DNA of 51,998 nucleotides. It comes from Roseomonas sp. OT10. GTDB lineage: Bacteria > Pseudomonadota > Alphaproteobacteria > Acetobacterales > Acetobacteraceae. This document shows, in pieces, positions 1 to 11,108 of the stretch (positions are counted from its first letter, which is position 1; the number at the start of each line of letters is the position of its first letter). The notes under the pieces were generated by a model, which saw only the letters and a list, made by a program, of their open reading frames with translations, made no database searches and had not been told where the DNA came from. The stretch spans positions 5,277,501 through 5,329,498 of the forward strand of contig NZ_CP087719.1 in NCBI RefSeq assembly GCF_020991085.1. Reading direction: 5' to 3'. The position numbers were made by a program, and so were the translations under genes.

Positions 1-129
1 GAACGAAGTGAGTGAGAGTGTCTCGGTGTTGCCGCTGTCCGATTGGACATGCGGGGCAGGAGGCGGGCAGCGGTCCCGGAAGGGATGGCGGGTGCGCCTT
101 GGTCCTGCGTGCGGGCGGCGGCTGAGTGA
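1..129 (+). other. End of the rRNA operon internal spacer
   Basis: This is the non-coding stretch just before the mature 23S rRNA. No tRNA is visible in it, so the usual tRNA-Ile and tRNA-Ala of an alphaproteobacterial spacer would lie to the left of the window. It supplies the 5' side of the 23S processing stem. Confidence 0.7.
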
Positions 130-2869
<2,740 letters not shown>

Positions 2870-2979
2870 CACCACCACAGCCGCCGCCGGGGCCTCAAAA
2901 ACCCCGCCGCACGCAGCACCAAAGCGCACTCCCACTCACCCCCTCACACCCAATCCCCACATCCGTTCCCGTCCGGTGG

Positions 2980-3093
2980 CCTGGTGGCCATTGCGGGGCT
3001 GCCACACCCGATCCCATCCCGAACTCGGCCGTGAAACGCCCCTGCGCCCATGGTACTGCAGCTTAAGCTGCGGGAGAGTCGGTCGCCGCCAGG
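2980..3093 (+). rRNA. 5S ribosomal RNA
   Basis: The core CCCGATCCCATCCCGAACTCGG and the GGTACTGC block near 3052 identify 5S rRNA. Helix I is formed by CCTGGTGGC (2980-2988) with GCCGCCAGG (3085-3093). The pairing continues outwards for about 11 more base pairs (CCGTCCGGTGG with CCGCCAGACGG), making an unusually long precursor stem. It lies 110 bp after 23S and just before tRNA-fMet, which is the normal alphaproteobacterial order. Confidence 0.95.
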
Positions 3094-3124
3094 CCGCCAG
3101 ACGGGATCCCTTCAACATCACCCC

Positions 3125-3201
<77 letters not shown>

Positions 3202-3291
3202 TCTCACATCACAGACACCCCCCCCCATCAGAACCCATCCCCCCAGGCATCGCCCGCCCAGGGGGCTTTCGCACGTCCGTAGGGGGGGGGC

Positions 3292-4290
3292 TCACCCGGG
3301 GGCTGCGGTCCTTCGACCCGACTGCAACCACGTCTCTCCCTGCCTGTCTGCGCCTGAGGGCAGGGGGGCATCCGGCCTGCCGATCCAGGCGACCAGATCC
3401 TGCGTCACCACGGGCCCGTTCAGGTCTCGCAACAGGAAGTGGTAGCTCGGCGGATAATAGGCCACGCGCACCCGGTTCCCGGGCGGCAGGCTGCCCAGCA
3501 GGCGCTGCACGGCCTGCGGTGGCACCAGCCGGTCCCGGCCACCATAGACCAGCAGCACCGGCACCCTCGTCAGCCTCGCGCCGCTCAGCGCCGCCGCATC
3601 CATCAGCTCCAGCAGCCCCAGCGTCGCATCCATCCGCGTCTGCAGCAGCGTGAGCGGATCCCTGGCCCAGCGGCGCAACGCGGCCAGGTTGTCGGTCGGG
3701 GAGATCCCGGGCACGCCGCTGCTGACGGCCAGTTGTGGCGCGGCATGGGCCATGGCCTCCACCAACCAGCGCATGACGCCCGGCATCGTCTCCCGCCCCC
3801 ATACCGCCGGAGCCAGCAGCACCGCCCCGTCCACCGGCGGCGGGTCGTCGGAGGCCAGGGCGAGCATCGCCACGGCTCCGCCCATGCTCTCGCCCAGCAG
3901 GATCAGCGGCACTGCGGGGTGACGTGCCCGGACCAGCCGTGCCGCGGTCGCCGCATCGGCGGCCAGCGCGTCTCCACCGGCCCAGATGCCGCGATGCGGC
4001 GCCGCCCCGAAGCCGCGCTGGTCATAGGCATAGACGGCGATGCCCGCCGCGGTCAGCGCCTCGGCCGGCTCGACCATGAAGTTGCGCGAGTCGTTGAAGC
4101 CGTGCAGCGCCAGGATGGCCGCCCGCGCCACGCCGGCCGGTTGCCAGGCGCGCAGCGGCAGGACGGCGCCGTCCGGGGCGACGATCCAGTCCTCCCCCAT
4201 CCGCGCGATCCGGCTGACCGGCCCGGCGCCGATGACCTCCGGCGCGCAGCCCGCCGGCAGCAACGCCGCCAGCAGCGTCCGCCGCCTCAT
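3292..4290 (-). CDS. Alpha/beta-hydrolase lipoprotein, monoacylglycerol-lipase-like (copy 2)
   Basis: A 332-residue serine hydrolase of the Hydrolase_4/lysophospholipase family. The start at 4290 gives a short hydrophobic signal ending in LLPAGC, which reads as a lipobox, so envelope anchoring is likely. The oxyanion-side HGFND motif, the nucleophile elbow GESMG, YGGRD carrying the acidic residue, and a C-terminal YHFLLRD histidine complete the family pattern. It lies 31 bp downstream of a clear paralogue in the same orientation, with shared motifs throughout and similar C-termini (PLPSGA), so the pair arose by tandem duplication. The substrate is not evident; esters of acylglycerols are the family guess. 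Confidence 0.85.
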   Translation of the reverse strand: MRRRTLLAALLPAGCAPEVIGAGPVSRIARMGEDWIVAPDGAVLPLRAWQPAGVARAAILALHGFNDSRNFMVEPAEALTAAGIAVYAYDQRGFGAAPHRGIWAGGDALAADAATAARLVRARHPAVPLILLGESMGGAVAMLALASDDPPPVDGAVLLAPAVWGRETMPGVMRWLVEAMAHAAPQLAVSSGVPGISPTDNLAALRRWARDPLTLLQTRMDATLGLLELMDAAALSGARLTRVPVLLVYGGRDRLVPPQAVQRLLGSLPPGNRVRVAYYPPSYHFLLRDLNGPVVTQDLVAWIGRPDAPLPSGADRQGETWLQSGRRTAAPG

Positions 4291-4321
4291 CCCCTTCGCC
4301 GCCCCGCCATCGGAGGGACGA

Positions 4322-5380
4322 TCACGGCGGCGACGCGAGCCAGGCCGCGCCGTCGCGTTCGGCGCCCGAGGGGAGCGGCGCCCGCGGGTCGGCGGTGAAG
4401 GCCAGGATGTCGCGGGCCACCACCTCGCGCTGCAGGTCGCGCAGCAGGATGTGCCAGCCGTCGCGGTAGAGCGCGACCCGCGCCGGCGCATCGGCCGGCA
4501 GGGTACGCAGCGCCGCCTTGGTCGGGCGCTGCTCGATGACGCCATCCTTGGCGCCGTAGAGGAACAGGGTCGGCCCGGCGCAGCAGCGTGCCACCAGCGG
4601 CACCGTCGCCTCGGTCAGCTGCAGCAGCCCCCAGACCACGTCCACCCGCGTGTCCTTGATGGTCTGCGGGTCGGCGTTGAAGCGGGCCAGCGCATCCTCG
4701 TTGTCGGTCGGGATCATCGAGGGCGAGCCGGATCCGACCGCCAGGGACGGGAAGGAATGCAGCGCCGCCCGGAAGGAGAGGGCGGTGATGGGATTCATGT
4801 CGTCCAGCCCCCACAGCCCCGGAACCAGCAGCAGCCAGCCATCCACCCGGGGTGCTGCGGGATCGGCGCGCAGCCGCTCGGCCGCCTGCAGGGCGATGTT
4901 GGAGCCCATGCTCTCGCCGAGCACGTAGAAGGGGAGATCGGGGTGCTGCGCCCGCAGCAGCCGGATCGCGGACACGGCGTCGGAGACCAGCGCCTCCGTC
5001 CCCGGCCAGACCCCGCGCGGCTCGTTCCCGGCATGGCCGCGCTGGTCGTAGGCCTGGATCAGCAGCCCGCCCGCCACCAGCGGCGGCGCGGATTCGGCCA
5101 GGAAGTTGCGTGCCGTGTCGTTCAGCCCGTGCAGCCCCAGCAGCACGGCGCGGGGCGGGCCCTCCGGCCGCCATTCGTGCAGCGCCAGCCGGGCGCCATC
5201 GGCCATGCGCAGGCTTTGCCCCTCCAGCGCCGGCGTGGTGACGGCCGGCCCCAGCCCCGCCACCCGGGGCGTGCAGGCGCCCAGGGCCAGGATCAGGAGC
5301 AGGAGGGGAAGGAGGCTGGCCAGGGGCCAGCAGGCGGCAGTCTTGCCGGCCCTGCCGGTGGAGAAGGACCGGAACGTCAT
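4322..5380 (-). CDS. Alpha/beta-hydrolase lipoprotein, monoacylglycerol-lipase-like (copy 1)
   Basis: A 352-residue member of the same family as the gene downstream. The N-terminus is basic, then strongly hydrophobic, ending in LALGAC, a good lipobox, so a lipoprotein is predicted. Motifs in order are HGLNDTARNF, the nucleophile elbow GESMG (near residue 160), YGAKD, and GWHILLRD with the likely catalytic histidine. It is first in a two-gene minus-strand unit. The region upstream is shared with the divergently transcribed zinc-finger gene and polA, so the promoters probably lie between 5381 and 5524. Confidence 0.87.
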   Translation of the reverse strand: MTFRSFSTGRAGKTAACWPLASLLPLLLLILALGACTPRVAGLGPAVTTPALEGQSLRMADGARLALHEWRPEGPPRAVLLGLHGLNDTARNFLAESAPPLVAGGLLIQAYDQRGHAGNEPRGVWPGTEALVSDAVSAIRLLRAQHPDLPFYVLGESMGSNIALQAAERLRADPAAPRVDGWLLLVPGLWGLDDMNPITALSFRAALHSFPSLAVGSGSPSMIPTDNEDALARFNADPQTIKDTRVDVVWGLLQLTEATVPLVARCCAGPTLFLYGAKDGVIEQRPTKAALRTLPADAPARVALYRDGWHILLRDLQREVVARDILAFTADPRAPLPSGAERDGAAWLASPP

Positions 5381-5524
5381 CGCGGAAGGCTAGAGCGGAC
5401 CCTGCCGGCTGGAAACCGTGGCCCCGGTCAAGAAAATGCGGACGGCCCGAGGCACCCGGCCACCACCCTGGCCGGGTGGCGCGCGGGGCATTATCTACCC
5501 TCCGACCTCCCTGCACTGGATCGG

Positions 5525-5755
5525 ATGGCGATGCGCGACGGCGACCTGACCGGCTATACCCCCCACATCGTGGCCGGCGTCACGCCGCTGGACCGCCACA
5601 CCGTGACCAGCCGCGTCGTCGCCTGCGACGGCGGCAAGGGCGCGCTGGGCCACCCCACCATCTACATGCGCATCGAAGGCCAGGAGATCACCTGCCCCTA
5701 CTGCTCGCGCACCTTCGTCCTGGCCGAGGGCGCCGGGGATGACGGCCATCACTGA
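5525..5755 (+). CDS. Zinc-finger protein, zf-CHCC family
   Basis: A 76-residue protein with the compact CHCC zinc-finger pattern: G-H-P around residue 40 and C-P-Y-C near the C-terminus (EITCPYCSRTFVL). This fold is shared with the NDUFS6-like complex I accessory subunit and is common as a small stand-alone protein in alphaproteobacteria. The ATG at 5525 was chosen; a second ATG two codons on is an alternative. Its 3' end overlaps the polA start by 17 nt, so the two are probably translationally coupled. Its precise role is not known from sequence. Confidence 0.85.
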   Translation: MAMRDGDLTGYTPHIVAGVTPLDRHTVTSRVVACDGGKGALGHPTIYMRIEGQEITCPYCSRTFVLAEGAGDDGHH

Positions 5756-8708
5756 GGCGGGGCCCGGGGATACGGCGACGGAGGCCCCCACCGTGGAAGC
5801 CCCCATCGTGGAATCCCCCACCGTGGAATCCCCTGTCGCGGAGACTCCGGCCGACGCGGCCCTGCCCCGGTCCGACGCGCCACCCGCCGCTTCCCCCCCG
5901 GCCGCCCCGGGCATGGCCGGCGCCGCGGCGCCGCCGACGCCACCGGGCGAGCGGCACCTGATCCTGGTGGACGGCGCCGGCTACATCTTCCGCGCCTTCC
6001 ACGCCATGCCGCCGATGACCAACCCCCAGGGGGTGCCGGTCAACGCGGTGTTCGGCTTCTCCGGCATGCTGGCGAACTTCCTCCAGCGCCATGTCGGCAG
6101 CCATATCGCGGTGGTCTTCGACGCCTCGCGCATCACCTTCCGCAACGACATCTACCCCGCCTACAAGGCGCACCGCCCGGACCCGCCGCCGGAGCTGATC
6201 CCCCAGTTCGCCCTGATCCGCGAGGCCACCGCCGCCTTCGGCGTCGCCTGCGTCGAGCAGGAGGGGTTCGAGGCGGACGACATGATCGCGACCTACGCCA
6301 CCGCCTTCGCGCGCGACGGCGGGCGGGTGACGGTCGTCTCCTCCGACAAGGACCTGATGCAGCTCGTCGAGGAGCGCATCGAGCTGCTCGACCCGATCAA
6401 GCAGAAGCCGATCCGCGCGGCGGAGGTGCTGGAGAAGTTCGGCGTCGCCCCGGAGAAGGTGGTGGAGGTCCAGGCGCTTGCCGGCGATCCCACGGACAAC
6501 GTCCCCGGCGTGCCCGGCATCGGCATCAAGACCGCCGCCCAGCTCATCGAGACCTATGGCGACCTGGAGACGCTGCTCTCCCGCACCGCCGAGATCAAGC
6601 AGCCCAAGCGCCGCCAAGCGCTGGAGGAGAATGCCGAGGCCGCGCGCATCAGCCGCCGGCTGGTGGAGCTGGACCGCAACGCCCCGACCCCGCAGGGGGT
6701 GGAGGAGTTCGTCGCCCATCCGCCCGAGCCCGCGCGCCTCGCATCCTTCCTCCAGCACCAGGGCTTCCGCAGCCTGCTGCACCGGCTGGGCCTGTCGAGC
6801 GACGGCAATCCGCCGCCCCGCCCGGTTCCCTCCGCGCCCGTCGTGGCGGCGCCGCTGACGCTGCCCACCGATACGACCGGCTTCGGACCCTACGAAACCG
6901 TCACCACGCTGGACGCCCTGAACGCCTGGGTGGAGCGTGCCCGCGCCGCCGGGGTGATGGCGCTGGACACGGAGACGGACAGCCTCGACGCCCTGGCCGC
7001 CAACCTCGTCGGCGTCTGCCTCGCCGTCGGGCCGGGGCAGGCGGCCTATGTGCCGCTGCGCCATGCCGGGGCAGACATGCTGACGCCGACGCCGGAGCAG
7101 ATCCCCTTCGACGACGCGGTCGCCGCGCTGCGCCCGCTGCTGTCCGACCCCACCGTGCTGAAGGTGCTGCACAACGCCAAGTACGACCTGGAGGTGCTGG
7201 GCCGCGCGGAGAACGGCGCGCTGGCGGTCACGCCGGTCGACGACACCATGCTGATCTCCTACAGCCTGGAGGCGGGGAAGCACGGGCACGGCATGGACGA
7301 GCTGTCGCGCCTGCACCTCGCCCACATGCCGGTCACCTATGACGAGGTGACCGGCACCGGCCGCGCCCGCATTCCCTTCACGCTGGTCCCGCTGGACAAG
7401 GCCACCGCCTATGCCGCCGAGGATGCGGACGTCACGCTGCGCCTCTGGCACGCGCTGAAGCCGAAGCTGCGCGAGGAGAAGGCGCTCGCCCTCTACGAGC
7501 AGGTGGAGCGGCGCATGATCGCCGTGCTGCGCGACATGGAGGTCGCGGGCATCAAGGTGGACGGCGCCGAGCTGTCCCGCATCGGCGAGGACTTCTCCCA
7601 GCGCATGGTCGCGCTGGAGGCGGAGATCCACGCCCTGGTCGGCCGGCCCTTCAACGTCGGCTCGCCCAAGCAGCTCGGCGACATCCTGTTCGGCGAGATG
7701 GGGCTGCCGGGCGGGCGCAAGGGCAAGACCGGCGCCTATTCCACCGACGTCTTCGTGCTGGAGGAGCTGGCGGCGCAGGGGCACGAGCTGCCGCGCAAGG
7801 TGCTGGACTGGCGACAGCTCTCCAAGCTGAAATCGACCTACGTGGACGGGTTGCAGGCCCAGACCGCGACCGATGGCCGGGTGCATACCGACTTCTCCAT
7901 GGCCATCACCTCCACCGGCCGGCTCTCCTCCACCGAGCCCAACCTGCAGAACATCCCGATCCGCACGGAGGAGGGCGCGAAGATCCGCCGCGCCTTCGTG
8001 GCCGAGCCGGGGCACCTGCTGCTGGCGGCGGACTACTCGCAGATCGAATTGCGGCTGCTGGCCCACCTGGCCGATGTGCCGACGCTGCGCGAGGCATTCC
8101 AGCAGGGCGAGGACATCCACGCCCGCACGGCGCGCGAGATCTTCGGCCTGCCGCCCGGCGCGCCGGTGGACCGCGAGCTGCGCCGCCGCGCCAAGACGGT
8201 GAACTTCGGCATCATCTACGGCATCAGCGCCTTCGGGCTGGGGCCGCGCCTGGGCATCACCACCGGTGAGGCGCGGGGCATCATCGACGCCTACTTCACC
8301 CAGTACCCGGGCATCCGCGACGCGATGGAAGCGATCAAGGAGCACGCCCGCATCCACGGCTATGTGCTGAGCCCCTTCGGGCGGCGGCTGTGGATCGACG
8401 GCATCACCGCGAAGGAACAGGGCCGCCGCGGCAACGCGGAGCGCCAGGCCATCAACGCGCCCTTCCAGGGGGGTGCTGCCGAGATCATCAAGCGCGCGAT
8501 GGTGCGCCTGCCCCGCGCCATGGCGGCGGCTGGGCTGACCGGCCGCATGCTGCTCCAGGTGCATGACGAACTGCTGTTCGAGGTGCCGGAGGCGGAGGTG
8601 GAGCCGACAGCCGCCCTGGTGCGCGGCGTGATGGAGGGGGTCGCGACGCTGCGCGTGCCGCTGGCCGTCGATGTCGGCTGGGGCCATTCCTGGGCCGAGG
8701 CGCACTGA
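5739..8708 (+). CDS. polA: DNA polymerase I
   Basis: A 989-residue DNA polymerase I for Okazaki-fragment maturation and repair. After a ~65-residue low-complexity leader comes the 5'-3' exonuclease (FEN) domain, starting at LILVDGAGYIFRAFHAMPPM. Next is a 3'-5' exonuclease domain that appears active: DTETDS (Exo I), NAKYDLEVL (Exo II) and YAAEDAD (Exo III). The polymerase domain has motif A (DYSQIELR), motif B (RRAKTVNFGIIYG) and motif C (VHDELLFEV). The leader carries four pentapeptide repeats of the E-(A/S)-P-x-V type. An in-frame ATG at 5913 would remove the leader, so the true start is uncertain. A non-coding repeat begins directly after the stop. Confidence 0.97.
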   Translation: MTAITEAGPGDTATEAPTVEAPIVESPTVESPVAETPADAALPRSDAPPAASPPAAPGMAGAAAPPTPPGERHLILVDGAGYIFRAFHAMPPMTNPQGVPVNAVFGFSGMLANFLQRHVGSHIAVVFDASRITFRNDIYPAYKAHRPDPPPELIPQFALIREATAAFGVACVEQEGFEADDMIATYATAFARDGGRVTVVSSDKDLMQLVEERIELLDPIKQKPIRAAEVLEKFGVAPEKVVEVQALAGDPTDNVPGVPGIGIKTAAQLIETYGDLETLLSRTAEIKQPKRRQALEENAEAARISRRLVELDRNAPTPQGVEEFVAHPPEPARLASFLQHQGFRSLLHRLGLSSDGNPPPRPVPSAPVVAAPLTLPTDTTGFGPYETVTTLDALNAWVERARAAGVMALDTETDSLDALAANLVGVCLAVGPGQAAYVPLRHAGADMLTPTPEQIPFDDAVAALRPLLSDPTVLKVLHNAKYDLEVLGRAENGALAVTPVDDTMLISYSLEAGKHGHGMDELSRLHLAHMPVTYDEVTGTGRARIPFTLVPLDKATAYAAEDADVTLRLWHALKPKLREEKALALYEQVERRMIAVLRDMEVAGIKVDGAELSRIGEDFSQRMVALEAEIHALVGRPFNVGSPKQLGDILFGEMGLPGGRKGKTGAYSTDVFVLEELAAQGHELPRKVLDWRQLSKLKSTYVDGLQAQTATDGRVHTDFSMAITSTGRLSSTEPNLQNIPIRTEEGAKIRRAFVAEPGHLLLAADYSQIELRLLAHLADVPTLREAFQQGEDIHARTAREIFGLPPGAPVDRELRRRAKTVNFGIIYGISAFGLGPRLGITTGEARGIIDAYFTQYPGIRDAMEAIKEHARIHGYVLSPFGRRLWIDGITAKEQGRRGNAERQAINAPFQGGAAEIIKRAMVRLPRAMAAAGLTGRMLLQVHDELLFEVPEAEVEPTAALVRGVMEGVATLRVPLAVDVGWGHSWAEAH

Positions 8709-9132
8709 TACCGGTGGCGGGATAACCTGACCCGTGGTGCTGCCGTGTTCCAGTGTCGGACTGGGAGGGGACGCCGTCCCCTCCCAGACCCTCCCCTGCC
8801 GGGGCCACAAGCGGGCCCCGGTCCCCGCTGGGAGTCTGGCTCTCCGTGGCTGTCGTCAGCCTGCGGGCTGAACCCTGACGGAGCGTGGACAGGCGGGACT
8901 CCGAAAAAGCTCAGAAGGCGTCAGCGAGAACGGACACCGTACCCGCCGAGGAGCATGGCTCCTCGGCGCCTTGACCCCGTGTCAGGCTGACCCGCGGCAG
9001 CACCAGATGGGTCCAGGGCCCGCAGGGTCCTGGCGGAGTGGGGGTACGGGGGCGAGGCAGAGCCTTGCCCCCGGGGTCACAGGGCGCATCCCGCGCCGAC
9101 TCGGATCAAGGCATAGCACCGACCGTATGAGC
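8709..9132 (+). repeat. Non-coding multi-hairpin repeat, copy 1
   Basis: About 424 bp of non-coding sequence starting immediately after the polA stop. It closely matches 16791-17206, with long identical blocks. It is built from hairpins: TGGGAGGGGAC/GTCCCCTCCCA near 8764, CCGGGGCC/GGCCCCGG near 8802, GCCGAGGAGC/GCTCCTCGGC near 8957, CCAGGGCCC/GGGTCCTGG near 9014 and GGGGGCGAGGC/GCCTTGCCCCC near 9049. Stems are kept between copies while loops differ. No credible reading frame is shared by the two copies. The role is unknown; it could be a transcribed structured RNA, a 3'-UTR element or a miniature mobile element. Confidence 0.85.
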
Positions 9133-9159
9133 GCACCCGTTGGGCAGGTCGCGGATACG

Positions 9160-9195
9160 ACAAGGGCCCGGGAGGAAGCTCCCGGGCCCTTGTTG
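9160..9195. terminator. Hairpin terminator
   Basis: A perfect 14-bp stem, CAAGGGCCCGGGAG with CTCCCGGGCCCTTG, around a 4-nt loop (9161-9192). It follows the minus-strand secreted-protein gene and could also stop leftover plus-strand transcription from polA. There is no strong T-run on either side. Confidence 0.6.
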
Positions 9196-9232
9196 CCTCA
9201 TGGTCCCGCCAGGGGCGGGACCCGTGGACGGA

Positions 9233-9547
9233 TCAGCCGCGCAACTGGGCCGTGCGGCCGGCCGGGCCCTTCAGCGGGGCGGCCGAGTTGCTCCAGTCGG
9301 ACGGGGTGGCGCCGAAGCGGTTCGGCGTCACGGTGCCGGCGTAGCGGAGCGCATCGCCCCGGGCGCTGACGCTGTTGCCCGAGGCCGGGCTGGCACCGTA
9401 GCCATTCTGCGTCACGGCCATCATGGTGACAAAGGGATTGCCGGTGGCGGACGCCGAGTTGGACTGGTCCAGCACATCTGCCATGGCGGGCAGGGCGGCG
9501 CCCAGCGACAGGGCCAGGGCGGCGGCAAGGGCAGGAATACGTGACAT
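9233..9547 (-). CDS. Small secreted protein of unknown function
   Basis: A 104-residue protein. The start at 9547 was chosen because a purine-rich ribosome site (GGAAGAAG) lies about 10 nt upstream and the protein then opens with a clean Sec signal peptide (SRIPALAAALALSLGAALPAMA, cleavage after AMA). The mature part is rich in N, S, G and A, with repeated short S-A-x-G-N/D motifs, suggesting an extended periplasmic or surface protein. I recognise no family. It is divergent from the LysR gene, with 129 bp between them, so it is a plausible LysR target. Confidence 0.7.
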   Translation of the reverse strand: MSRIPALAAALALSLGAALPAMADVLDQSNSASATGNPFVTMMAVTQNGYGASPASGNSVSARGDALRYAGTVTPNRFGATPSDWSNSAAPLKGPAGRTAQLRG

Positions 9548-9676
9548 GGCGGGTTCTTCTTCCTTTTTCCGCGTTCGGCGGGCTCGATTGCCCGTTGCGG
9601 TGGCCTCCATATGCGCCTGCCCCACCCTCAGCGGTACGACGGGAATGCTGAGTTCGGTTATCACGGAAAATGATCG

Positions 9677-10570
9677 ATGCTCGACCCGCTGACCCTTGAT
9701 CAGCTACGCGTCCTCATCGCCGTGGCGGAGACCGGCAGCTTTTCCGCGGCCGCACGCAGGCTGCAACGGGTGCAGTCCGCCATCAGCCAGTCGGTCCAGT
9801 CCCTGGAGGGGACGCTCCGCCTGACCCTGTTCGACCGCAGTGGGAAGCGCCCTCGCCTGACCGGGCCGGGCCAGGCGGTGCTGGCCGATGCCCGCCGCAT
9901 GGTGGAGGGCGCCAGGATGCTGCGGGCCCGGGCGGAGAGCATCTCCCAGGGCATGGAGCCGGAGCTGACGGTCGCCGTGGACCAGCTTTTCCCGCGCCAG
10001 CCCGGCATGGCGGCGCTGCGGGCCTTGCAGGCGCAGTTCCCCGACCTGGCGGTGCGGCTGCTGACCGAGGGCGTCGGGGCCCCGGAGCGCCACCTGCGCA
10101 ACGGCATCGCCCAGTTCGCCATCTACCCCGTGGAGATCACCGGCGCGACGGAGCTGGAGAGCGAGTTCCTGGTCGAGGTGGAGATGCTGCCGGTTGCCGC
10201 GGCCGGCCATCGCCTGGCGGCGCACGACCGCATGCTGACGCGCGAGGACCTGCTGCCCGAGGTACAGCTGGTTCTGACCGACGTCTCCGATACGCGGGGC
10301 TGGTCGCGGGGCATCGTCAGCCAGCACGTCTGGCGCTTCGCCGACATGCACACCCGGCTGGACTTCCTCCTGGAGGGCTTCGGCTGGTGCAACATGCCCG
10401 CTCATGTGGTGGAGCCCCACCTGGCCAGCGGCGCCCTGCGGCCCTTGCGCATCCAGGGACGGGGCCGCTTCGTCCTGGCCCTGCACGTTGTCTACCGCGC
10501 GGGCCGTCCGCCGGGCATCGCCGGCCGCTGGATGATCGACCGGCTCCGGGCCGAGCTGGGCACGGCCTGA
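9677..10570 (+). CDS. LysR-family transcriptional regulator
   Basis: A 297-residue LysR-type regulator. The N-terminal winged HTH is typical: LDQLRVLIAVAETGSFSAAA, then the recognition-helix region SAISQSVQSLE and LFDR. A periplasmic-binding-protein-like effector domain follows from about residue 90. LysR proteins usually control a divergent neighbour, here the small secreted-protein gene. The effector is not predictable from sequence. Confidence 0.93.
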   Translation: MLDPLTLDQLRVLIAVAETGSFSAAARRLQRVQSAISQSVQSLEGTLRLTLFDRSGKRPRLTGPGQAVLADARRMVEGARMLRARAESISQGMEPELTVAVDQLFPRQPGMAALRALQAQFPDLAVRLLTEGVGAPERHLRNGIAQFAIYPVEITGATELESEFLVEVEMLPVAAAGHRLAAHDRMLTREDLLPEVQLVLTDVSDTRGWSRGIVSQHVWRFADMHTRLDFLLEGFGWCNMPAHVVEPHLASGALRPLRIQGRGRFVLALHVVYRAGRPPGIAGRWMIDRLRAELGTA

Positions 10571-10676
10571 CCGTGGCCCCGGCGGTGGGGTGTGCCCGTC
10601 CTGGCCGGTCCCACCGGAGATTGTTTCGTAACGGAGGCGCCGCTATCCCCATGCCAGGAGAGGAGACCCCACGTCC

Positions 10677-11057
10677 ATGCCCCGATTCGCCGGCTCGTAC
10701 CGCGCGCTCCTGCTGCTCGGCCTGATTGCCCCGCTGCCCGCCTGCGTCCAGCCCGTGGTCGTGCAGCAGGTGCCGGTGCAGGCAAGCTGCGACACCACCT
10801 TCCGCCTGACCAACAACTCCAACACGACGATCCGCGAATTCTACTTCAGCCATGCCAGCCAGGGCCGCTGGGGCGCCGACCAGCTGGGCGAGAACGTCCT
10901 CGGCCCGGGCCAGTCGAGCAGCTACCGCGCCGCCAATACGGGCCTCTACGACTTCCGCGTCGTCTGGACGGATGGCAGCGCCGCGGAGGTCCGGGGCATC
11001 GACATCTGCCGCGCGGCGCGGATCACCGCCTCCGGCCGGCGCCTCTACGCCTCCTGA
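10677..11057 (+). CDS. Small lipoprotein of unknown function
   Basis: A 126-residue protein with a lipoprotein signal (LLLLGLIAPLPAC) and a strong AGGAGAGGAG ribosome site upstream. The mature part holds a compact beta-rich domain, with pieces such as FRLTNNSNTTIREFYFS, WGADQLGENVLGPGQSS and YDFRVVWTDGS. This resembles small periplasmic domains of a type common in Acetobacteraceae and Rhodospirillales, with a cysteine near the end (DICRAA). No function is assigned. It converges with the histidine kinase gene across a strong hairpin. Confidence 0.72.
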   Translation: MPRFAGSYRALLLLGLIAPLPACVQPVVVQQVPVQASCDTTFRLTNNSNTTIREFYFSHASQGRWGADQLGENVLGPGQSSSYRAANTGLYDFRVVWTDGSAAEVRGIDICRAARITASGRRLYAS

Positions 11058-11064
11058 CCCACGC

Positions 11065-11089
11065 GGCGGCCCGGCACGACCGGGCCGCC
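11065..11089. terminator. Hairpin between convergent genes
   Basis: The stem GGCGGCCCGG pairs with CCGGGCCGCC around a CACGA loop. It sits between two convergent stop codons, so it may end transcription from both sides. There is no T-run, so intrinsic termination is uncertain. Confidence 0.5.
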
Positions 11090-11108
11090 CGCGCTTCCGC
11101 CGTACCGG

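Noticed and set aside
5688-8810. A 1,040-codon open frame antisense to polA
   Set aside because: polA is certain in the other strand; long stop-free antisense frames are common in very GC-rich genes. The translation is rich in H, R, G and Q without domain motifs.
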